Origin: Bacteroidota bacterium
Lineage (GTDB): Bacteria; Bacteroidota; Ignavibacteria; Ignavibacteriales; Ignavibacteriaceae
Assembly: GCA_021815365.1 (NCBI GenBank)
Contig: JAKAGZ010000014.1
Span: forward strand, 1 to 50,237
Reading direction: 5' to 3'
DNA length: 50,237 bases
Shown: piece after piece, positions 44,377-50,237 of the stretch
Position numbering within the stretch: position 1 is the first letter of the stretch
How the letters are laid out: every line of letters begins with the position of its first letter
Translations under genes and position numbers: made by a program
Notes under the pieces: generated by a model
The model's database searches: none
What the model saw: only the letters and a program-made list of their open reading frames with translations
What the model was told of the DNA's origin: nothing

Positions 44377-45657
44377 ATGAACTTTTTTAACACAGAATAT
44401 TTTACATATAAAGGTAATAAACTTTTTTGTGATAATGTTCCGCTTGAGCTTATTGCCAGGTCTGCCGGCACGCCGGTTTATGTTTACAGCAAAAAATTTT
44501 TTATTGACAGGTATAATGAATTTAATGAAGCCTTTAAGAGTGTAAATCATAAAATATTTTTTTCTGCAAAGTCGAATTATAATATTAATGTGATCAGGAT
44601 TTTTTCGGACTGCGGGGGCGGCATAGATGTTAACTCCGCAGGTGAACTTTACCGTGCTTTGTGCGCAGGGGTTGATCCCAAAAATATTATCCAGACTGGC
44701 GTAGGAAAAACTGAGGAGGAAATTGAAGCTGGTATTAATGCCCGCGTCAGGCTGATAAAAGCCGAATCATTAGATGAAATTTACCTGATTGATAAAATTG
44801 CAGGAAAGCTGAATAAGAAAATAGAAACGGCATTCAGAATTAATCCTGATGTTGATGCAAAAACTCATCCGTACATTTCAACCGGGCTTTCCGAAAATAA
44901 ATTCGGAATAAGTTCAAAAGATGCTGTAAAAAGTTTTGAAGAGGCTTCAAAGCTAAAAAATATTTCCCTGACCGGCATTGATATGCACATCGGCTCGCTT
45001 GTATCAGGGGCTTCTCCTTATGTTGAGGCTGTAGATAAACTTGCAGAAATTTTCTTTGAATTAAAATCGAAAGGAATTGTGCTGAAACATTTTGACATAG
45101 GCGGCGGGATGGGGGTGAAATATAATAATGAAGAACCTTTCGACATAAAAAATTTTTCCGAACTGCTTGTTCCCAAATTTGAAAGGCTGAACTGTGAGAT
45201 CTGGTTTGAACCCGGAAGATTTTTAACTGCCAACGGCGGCGTGCTGCTCTCAAAGATTCTTTACATAAAAAAGAACGGGGATAAAAATTTTATTATTACA
45301 GACGCTGCAATGAATGACCTTTTGAGACCAAGCATTTATGGCGCCTATCACCACATTCAGCCTGTTGAGAAAGAGGATAACAGGAAAGAGATTATTGCTG
45401 ACATCGTTGGTCCTGTTTGTGAAAGCGGAGATTTTCTTGCTAAGAACAGGGAGATTACTGAAATGAAAGCTGGTGATTTTATTGCTGTAATGTCGGCGGG
45501 AGCTTATGGAATGACAATGTCTTCCAATTACAATGCAAGAAGAAGAGCGCCCGAAGTTATTGTTGACGGAGACAAATTTTTTATAACAAGGGGAAGAGAA
45601 AGTTTCGAACATCTTCTCTATGATGAAAAAATTATTGATGATTTACACAAAAAATAA
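44377..45657 (+). CDS. lysA: Diaminopimelate decarboxylase
   Basis: A 426-residue fold-III PLP enzyme catalysing the last step of lysine synthesis, meso-diaminopimelate to lysine. Signatures: PVYVYSKKFF, the PLP lysine in FFSAKSNYN, GGGIDVNSAGE, DMHIGSLV, the phosphate loop GGGMGV, EPGRFL, and the catalytic Cys in GPVCESGDFLA with the AGAYGMTMSSNYNAR tail. All match canonical LysA. It is a single gene followed 67 nt later by a lipoprotein gene. Confidence 0.95.
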   Translation: MNFFNTEYFTYKGNKLFCDNVPLELIARSAGTPVYVYSKKFFIDRYNEFNEAFKSVNHKIFFSAKSNYNINVIRIFSDCGGGIDVNSAGELYRALCAGVDPKNIIQTGVGKTEEEIEAGINARVRLIKAESLDEIYLIDKIAGKLNKKIETAFRINPDVDAKTHPYISTGLSENKFGISSKDAVKSFEEASKLKNISLTGIDMHIGSLVSGASPYVEAVDKLAEIFFELKSKGIVLKHFDIGGGMGVKYNNEEPFDIKNFSELLVPKFERLNCEIWFEPGRFLTANGGVLLSKILYIKKNGDKNFIITDAAMNDLLRPSIYGAYHHIQPVEKEDNRKEIIADIVGPVCESGDFLAKNREITEMKAGDFIAVMSAGAYGMTMSSNYNARRRAPEVIVDGDKFFITRGRESFEHLLYDEKIIDDLHKK

Positions 45658-45724
45658 ATTGAGTTTGTTTTACAGAATATTTTCAATCATATTTACTTAA
45701 AAAAATCAGCGGGGTATAAATTTT

Positions 45725-46270
45725 ATGAAAAATATATCTTTAATTGTTGTTTCAATTATTATGGCAGCCTTATTTGCTGGCTGTCTTGTACCGGAAAAAA
45801 TATTTTATACTGTAAAGCTTGACGATCAGAACAAGGGGATCGTCACGATGCAGTTTTATAATATTAAATCCAATGCAGAAAGTGATAAAGAGTTTCAGGA
45901 AGATAAAGAAAACCTTTTCGATTATATTTTAAAAAGCAGCAAGCTGATTGTTCAGCTAAAAGGGGAAGGTAAGGATGTTATCTCACGTGAGCTTTATGTT
46001 GACGGTGACAGGTTAAACGGTAAAGCCGAATACCGGTTTACAGATATTAATAAAGTTGAAGGCATCAGGTTTGAAGACGGGTTTTATTATCTTACTTTAG
46101 CTCTTGATGATAGTGTTATTTCAACAAACGGTCAGATAATTAAATCAAAAGAATATAAAAGAATATTGTGGGATAAAAGTTTCAAGACATTAAAGTTTGA
46201 AATGTACAGCTCGGGATTCGATGAGCAGAAATTCAAAGCTTTGGCTTCATTTTATAAATCAAAAAAATAA
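45725..46270 (+). CDS. Lipoprotein of unknown function coupled to priA
   Basis: A 181-residue protein with a signal peptide and lipobox LFAGC (Cys20). The body is rich in charged beta strands (YTVKLDDQNKGIVTMQFYNI...). No family recognised. Its stop overlaps the start of priA by 1 nt (TAATG), so the two are translated together. A functional link to replication restart is unlikely; the arrangement seems a positional accident. Confidence 0.75.
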   Translation: MKNISLIVVSIIMAALFAGCLVPEKIFYTVKLDDQNKGIVTMQFYNIKSNAESDKEFQEDKENLFDYILKSSKLIVQLKGEGKDVISRELYVDGDRLNGKAEYRFTDINKVEGIRFEDGFYYLTLALDDSVISTNGQIIKSKEYKRILWDKSFKTLKFEMYSSGFDEQKFKALASFYKSKK

Positions 46271-48735
46271 TGTTTGCTGAAATAGTTTTTCCGCTTCCGT
46301 TCAGAAAAGCTTTCACTTATTCAATCCCCGGGGAACTGGAAGCCTTTGCACAGACAGGCGTCAGGGCTGTAGCTCCGTTTGGCAAAAGGACCCTTACAGG
46401 TTTCATTATCAATATCACGGCTGTTACAAGCGTCAAAGAAAAAATCAAACCAATCTCGGATATACTTGATTACAAACCAATTTTTACTGAGAGACAGCTA
46501 AAATTTTATAAGTGGCTCTCTGATTATTATTTATCGTCACTTGGCGAAGCATTAAAGTTAGGCGTTCCCTATGGTTCTGAAGTAGAAACAAAAAGAAAAA
46601 TAATTATAGATAAAAATTTATGTGCTGAGCTTTTGAAAAATGAAAAGAGCAAAAATTCTGTAAAAAGAAAAATGCTGGAAGTGCTAAGCGTGAGGGAAGA
46701 AATAAATTTTTCATTTCTTCAGAAGGCTGTAAAGAAGAAAAATATTTATTCACAGGTAAGAAGCCTTGAGAAAGCAGGTGCAATCAGCGTGCTCGATGAA
46801 ATTGCCGATGCAAAAGCCAAACCTAAAATGGCAAAGTTTATTCAGCTTAAGAAGCCTGCTGCAGAAATCTATGCTTCTTTCCCTGAAGTTGAAAGGCGTT
46901 CACCAAAACAAGTTAAAATACTTCTTGAACTAATTTCTAAAAAGGATAAACAAATTCTTCTTTCAGATATACTTAAAAAAACTGATTCGTCTGCATCTTC
47001 TGTGAAAGGACTGGAGGAAAAAGGGTTTGTAAATATTTTTGAGAAAGAAGTTGAACGAAAATATCTGGAAGAATATAAAGAAGAGCATGTTACTTTTGAG
47101 CTTTCCGAAAAGCAGAAAGAAATAATCGAAGAAGTTTCGAAAAATTTAAAGCCGGCAAAATTTCAGGCGTACTTATTACACGGAGTGACTGGCAGCGGCA
47201 AGACACAGGTGTATATCGAAATAATTAAAAAAGTACTAGAGCTTAAAAAGACAGCGCTGATTCTTGTTCCTGAAATTTCTCTCACACCGCAGATAACTTC
47301 ACGGCTGTTCAACAATTTCGGAGAGACTGTAACTGTTATCCACAGCAGGATGTCAGTTGGTGAAAGATATGATTCTTGGCAAAAAATTTTAAGAGGAAAG
47401 TGCAGAGTTGTTATCGGGGCAAGGTCTGCGCTTTTTGTGCCGTTAAAAAATTTAGGAATTATTGTTGTTGATGAAGAACACGATCAGAGCTACAAGCAGT
47501 TTGAATCCGTCCCCAAATATCATGCAAGAGATTCTGCTGTGATCCTGGCACAAAATCATAACTGTCCGGTTGTTCTTGGATCTGCAACCCCATCAATAGA
47601 AAGTATGCACAATGCCCTGACGGGGAAATTTAAATTGCTCGAAATGCCTGAGAGAATTGATAATGCAAAATTACCAGTGATCGATTTGATTAACGTCGCC
47701 GTTGAAAAAAAGAAGAAAAGGATGGAGAATATTTTTTCAAAATTTCTTCTTGATAAAATCGAAGACCGCCTGAAGAAAAAAGAGGGAATAATTATTCTTC
47801 AGAACAGGCGGGGATTTTCAACACAGGTATTTTGCGAGGATTGCTCTGAAATCGAAACGTGTGTTAACTGTTCAGTGCCGCTGATCTATCATATCAATAA
47901 AAATATTCTTCAATGTCATTACTGCGGGTTTGCGAAAGGAGTCCCTCACGCCTGCACTAATTGCGGCTCGCTTTCAATAAAATATTTTGGCACAGGTACC
48001 GAAAGAGTCGAAGATGAAGTCGAGTATTATTTTCCGAATGTTAGAGTCAGAAGGGTTGATTCGGATTCTGTTTCTAAAAAAAATTCACTCAGCAAAATTC
48101 TTCTATCGTTCAGCAGGGGTGATGTGGACATTCTTGTCGGCACACAAATGGTTTCGAAAGGGTTGGATTTTTCAAGGGTGACTTTAGTAGGGGTTATTTC
48201 GGCAGAGACAACTTTGTGGCTTCCTGATTTCCGTGCTAATGAAAGGACATTCCAATTGCTTACACAGGTTGCCGGCAGATCGGGAAGAAGCAAGGTCAAA
48301 GGCGAGGTGATTATACAGACACAGAATGAAAAAAATTTTACTCTGCAGAAAGTAGTTCAAAATGATTATAAAGGATTTTATCAGAAGGAAATTATTGACA
48401 GGCAGAAAATGGGTTATCCTCCGTTTACCAGGCTTGCACTGATCGAAACAAAGGACCTTGATGATAATAAAGCCAAAGGAGCGATTAATGATTTTTATAA
48501 AGAGCTGTCAGCTTATAAAAAATGGCTGAAGGTTCACGAGCCTTCAACTGCAATAATAGCCAGACTGAAAGGTTATTACCGCTATCATATTTTGATTAAA
48601 AGTTCAAAAGAAGTTGACCCGGGAGGAGCGATTTTAAGAAAAGCAATCCTTAATTCATTTGCAGAATTCAACAGGAAGTCCCGCTTCCGTGATGTAAAAC
48701 TAATCTACGATGTAGATCCGCAGAGTGTTATGTGA
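46270..48735 (+). CDS. priA: Primosomal protein N' (PriA helicase)
   Basis: An 821-residue superfamily-2 DNA helicase that restarts stalled forks. The N-terminal 3'-DNA-binding domain starts FAEIVFPLPFRKAFTYSIP. Walker A is GVTGSGKTQ, and DEEHD is the helicase II box. Zinc-binding cysteines cluster in CEDCSEIETCVNCS and CHYCGF...CTNCG. Helicase motif VI is near VAGRSGRS. Length is within the normal range (about 730-830). Confidence 0.96.
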   Translation: MFAEIVFPLPFRKAFTYSIPGELEAFAQTGVRAVAPFGKRTLTGFIINITAVTSVKEKIKPISDILDYKPIFTERQLKFYKWLSDYYLSSLGEALKLGVPYGSEVETKRKIIIDKNLCAELLKNEKSKNSVKRKMLEVLSVREEINFSFLQKAVKKKNIYSQVRSLEKAGAISVLDEIADAKAKPKMAKFIQLKKPAAEIYASFPEVERRSPKQVKILLELISKKDKQILLSDILKKTDSSASSVKGLEEKGFVNIFEKEVERKYLEEYKEEHVTFELSEKQKEIIEEVSKNLKPAKFQAYLLHGVTGSGKTQVYIEIIKKVLELKKTALILVPEISLTPQITSRLFNNFGETVTVIHSRMSVGERYDSWQKILRGKCRVVIGARSALFVPLKNLGIIVVDEEHDQSYKQFESVPKYHARDSAVILAQNHNCPVVLGSATPSIESMHNALTGKFKLLEMPERIDNAKLPVIDLINVAVEKKKKRMENIFSKFLLDKIEDRLKKKEGIIILQNRRGFSTQVFCEDCSEIETCVNCSVPLIYHINKNILQCHYCGFAKGVPHACTNCGSLSIKYFGTGTERVEDEVEYYFPNVRVRRVDSDSVSKKNSLSKILLSFSRGDVDILVGTQMVSKGLDFSRVTLVGVISAETTLWLPDFRANERTFQLLTQVAGRSGRSKVKGEVIIQTQNEKNFTLQKVVQNDYKGFYQKEIIDRQKMGYPPFTRLALIETKDLDDNKAKGAINDFYKELSAYKKWLKVHEPSTAIIARLKGYYRYHILIKSSKEVDPGGAILRKAILNSFAEFNRKSRFRDVKLIYDVDPQSVM

Positions 48736-48747
48736 GTGAAGTTGAAG

Positions 48748-48867
48748 TGAGGCTGACCAAAAAGTAGCATTTTATTGTCATTCCCCTGTAAACGGGAATT
48801 TAAAAGAACTGGATTCCGCTTTCGCGGGAATGACATTCAGAAAAAAATTACTTTTTGGTCAGCCTCA
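48748..48867. repeat. MITE-like 120-bp element with perfect 19-bp terminal inverted repeats
   Basis: TGAGGCTGACCAAAAAGTA (48748-48766) and its exact reverse complement (48849-48867) bound the element. Inside is a second pair, TGTCATTCCC (48777-48786) and GGGAATGACA (48827-48836), with a further CGGGAAT/ATTCCGC core. No open frame is present. The nested palindromes give a long cruciform. No direct target duplication is obvious. A non-autonomous mobile element or REP/BIME-like sequence fits best; it also separates priA from the NRDE gene. The flanking spacer 48868-48949 is AT-rich and empty. Confidence 0.8.
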
Positions 48868-48949
48868 TGCAGTAATTAAATACTATATTTGAATTTAAAG
48901 TTGAATCCGCTGAATGTATTCATAATATTAATTATTTTTCTTTAACATT

Positions 48950-49729
48950 ATGTGTTTACTTTTAATTGCAAACAAAATACACCCTGACTATACATTAATC
49001 GTTGCAGCAAACCGCGATGAATTTTATTCAAGACCGGCACAGCCGGCAGCGTTTTGGGAAGAGCATCCTGAATTATTAGCAGGAAAAGACCTTGAAGCAG
49101 GAGGAACCTGGCTTGGAATTACAGAGTCAGGGAGGTTTTCCGCTGTTACCAATTACAGAGATTTTCATAAGCCGGTAAAAACAAATTCCCCCACAAGAGG
49201 AAAATTAACAACCGGTTTTCTGCTTGAAGGTGACAGCCCATCTTCATATACAAAAAAATTACAGGGCAATTCTTCCGATTATAACGGATTTAATTTAGTT
49301 TACGGTATAAAAAATGATCTTTATTATTTTTCAAACCAGTTGAATACCTGCACAAAGCTGGGAGAAGGTATTTATGGTCTGAGTAACGCTTTGCTCGATA
49401 CCCCCTGGCCTAAGGTGGAAAAAAGTAAAAAAAGATTCACAGAAATTTTGACACAGGGAAAAGATATTTTTAAAAACATTTTTGATCTTTTGAACAGCGA
49501 GGAAACTGCCGAAGATAAATTACTCCCCGATACGGGGATTGGTCGCGAAAAAGAAAAGGCACTCTCTGCCGTATTTATTAAAACACCCGAGTACGGCACA
49601 AGATGTTCGACAGTGCTCTTGGTTAATAAGGATGATTCTGCAATTTTTATCGAAAAGACTTTTCATCCTTTGAAGAACAGCTTTTCTGAAGTGAAATATG
49701 AGTTTAAAATTTCAGCAGGAAAATTTTGA
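48950..49729 (+). CDS. NRDE / TANGO2 family protein
   Basis: A 259-residue protein starting MCLLLIANKIHPDYTLIVAA and carrying NRDEFYSRPA, the family hallmark (N-R-D-E), followed by LLAGKDLEAGGTWLGITESG and a late GTRCSTVLLV. Family members occur in bacteria and eukaryotes (TANGO2), with an Ntn-hydrolase-like fold proposed; the biochemical role is debated, including haem handling. A Cys2 after the initiator Met could be the N-terminal nucleophile. The next gene begins 25 nt after the stop. Confidence 0.9.
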   Translation: MCLLLIANKIHPDYTLIVAANRDEFYSRPAQPAAFWEEHPELLAGKDLEAGGTWLGITESGRFSAVTNYRDFHKPVKTNSPTRGKLTTGFLLEGDSPSSYTKKLQGNSSDYNGFNLVYGIKNDLYYFSNQLNTCTKLGEGIYGLSNALLDTPWPKVEKSKKRFTEILTQGKDIFKNIFDLLNSEETAEDKLLPDTGIGREKEKALSAVFIKTPEYGTRCSTVLLVNKDDSAIFIEKTFHPLKNSFSEVKYEFKISAGKF

Positions 49730-49754
49730 GTATAAAATTTATGGAGAAACAAAA

Positions 49755-50033
49755 ATGGATTTTGTGGTCAGGCACGATAAAGGTAATCAGCTTTTTGTAA
49801 CTGCTGCAGATGGGAAAGAAGCTTATTTGCGATATTCCCTGAAAGGTAATGACACGATTGATTTCATATATACTTATGTCCCGAATGAGCTGCGCGGTAA
49901 AGGGCTGGCAGCGGTCGTTGTGAAAGAAGGATTTAAATATGCTGAAGAAAATAATTTAAAAGTTATTCCTACTTGTCCTTATGTGCGTACATTTCTTGAA
50001 AGGCATCCGGAATATCAAAAATTTATTAAATGA
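49755..50033 (+). CDS. Small GNAT-type acetyltransferase (YjdJ-like)
   Basis: A 92-residue GCN5-related acetyltransferase of the short, YjdJ type. It contains the acetyl-CoA-binding motif VPNELRGKGLAAVVVKEGF (R/Q-x-x-G-x-G/A pattern) and the conserved tail CPYVRTFLERHPEY. The start at 49755 has a GGAG site 8 nt upstream; a longer frame from 49698 would overlap the NRDE gene and lacks support. The substrate is unknown. Confidence 0.85.
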   Translation: MDFVVRHDKGNQLFVTAADGKEAYLRYSLKGNDTIDFIYTYVPNELRGKGLAAVVVKEGFKYAEENNLKVIPTCPYVRTFLERHPEYQKFIK

Positions 50034-50061
50034 CAGAAGTTGCGCAAGCAATAACAAAGCA

Positions 50062-50122
50062 AGAGATGACATCTTTAGAAGCAAAAGATGTCATCTCTGA
50101 GTTTCATTTATTAATATTTTTT
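50062..50122 (+). terminator. Strong hairpin after the acetyltransferase gene
   Basis: A perfect 15-bp stem, AGAGATGACATCTTT (50062-50076) with AAAGATGTCATCTCT (50084-50098), around a 7-nt loop. T-rich sequence follows but is not immediate (GAGTTTCATTTATT then seven T). It is a likely terminator, though the delayed T-run leaves another RNA role open. Confidence 0.65.
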
Positions 50123-50191
50123 TATCACTTTTCTGTTGCCTGAAGAACGACAATCTATTATTATAGTATAATCAATTAAAAAGAGGAAAAA

Positions 50192-50237
50192 ATGAAAGCA
50201 AAATTCTTTGCAGTCTCTGCACTTTTTCTGTTCGTTA
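50192..50237 (+). CDS. Start of a secreted or membrane protein gene, cut off by the window edge
   Basis: The ATG at 50192 has an AGAGGA site 4-5 nt upstream and begins MKAKFFAVSALFLFV, a signal-peptide-like start, running off the window. The family cannot be told. TATAGTATAATC about 25 nt upstream may be part of its promoter. Confidence 0.6.
   Translation, partial: MKAKFFAVSALFLFV

Noticed and set aside
1-50237. tRNA, rRNA or CRISPR loci
   Set aside because: Scanning by eye found no cloverleaf-like sequence, no rRNA segment and no regularly spaced direct repeats; a covariance-model search would be needed to exclude a missed tRNA.

Overview
The window is AT-rich bacterial DNA with dense, mostly short-gapped genes and clear AGGAG-type ribosome binding sites. 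The protein families point to the Ignavibacteria/Chlorobi side of the Bacteroidota: an S46 dipeptidyl peptidase, a DUF2911 protein, a TonB-dependent receptor followed by a DUF4249 lipoprotein, a LonB-like protease, an alternative-complex-III-like respiratory cluster, and SD-led translation. This placement is inferred from gene content; there is no rRNA in the window.

Layout. 1-6258: a truncated S46 peptidase, a zinc-ribbon protein with its own terminator, phosphomannomutase, a DUF4160/DUF2442 pair, a DUF2911 protein, a TPR/thioredoxin protein and a class V aminotransferase. 6520-20248: a respiratory island. It holds a membrane histidine kinase with a cysteine-rich PAS domain, an NtrC-type sigma-54 activator, a lone receiver, an outer-membrane barrel with one haem motif, a monohaem cytochrome, and a six-gene complex (pentahaem cytochrome, molybdopterin-type subunit, four-cluster ferredoxin, NrfD/ActC membrane subunit, small two-helix protein, tetrahaem cytochrome), ending with a cupredoxin. 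A candidate sigma-54 promoter lies between the regulators and the structural genes. 20395-25093: LonB-like protease, pyruvate kinase and a zeta-toxin-like kinase overlap by 4 nt each. 25094-28624: a TATA-rich palindromic repeat, an AmrS-like radical SAM enzyme, two adjacent frameshifted defence/TA-type remnants (ImmA-type and ORF6N), a membrane protein and an SDR dehydrogenase.

28671-31970: a glycosyltransferase carrying a heptanucleotide tandem repeat, a methyltransferase, and a graveyard of toxin-antitoxin modules (intact Phd-like antitoxin, broken ParE, broken PIN toxin and its broken partner). 31968-38213 (minus strand): one tightly coupled operon, leuS - MNT nucleotidyltransferase - HEPN - serS - ABC exporter, in which a toxin-antitoxin pair sits between two aminoacyl-tRNA synthetase genes with stop/start overlaps. 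38437-50237: DUF2905 protein, two different fold-III PLP decarboxylases (one is lysA), a TonB receptor/DUF4249/double-rhodanese lipoprotein operon, a lipoprotein coupled to priA, a MITE-like 120-bp element with perfect 19-bp terminal inverted repeats, a TANGO2/NRDE protein, a small acetyltransferase and the start of a secreted protein.

Most notable are (i) the respiratory complex, which mixes features of alternative complex III and of Psr/Qrc-type complexes and has its own regulators, outer-membrane haem barrel and copper protein; (ii) the MNT-HEPN pair embedded in a tRNA-synthetase operon; and (iii) the number of decayed toxin or mobile-type genes, most carrying small indels.
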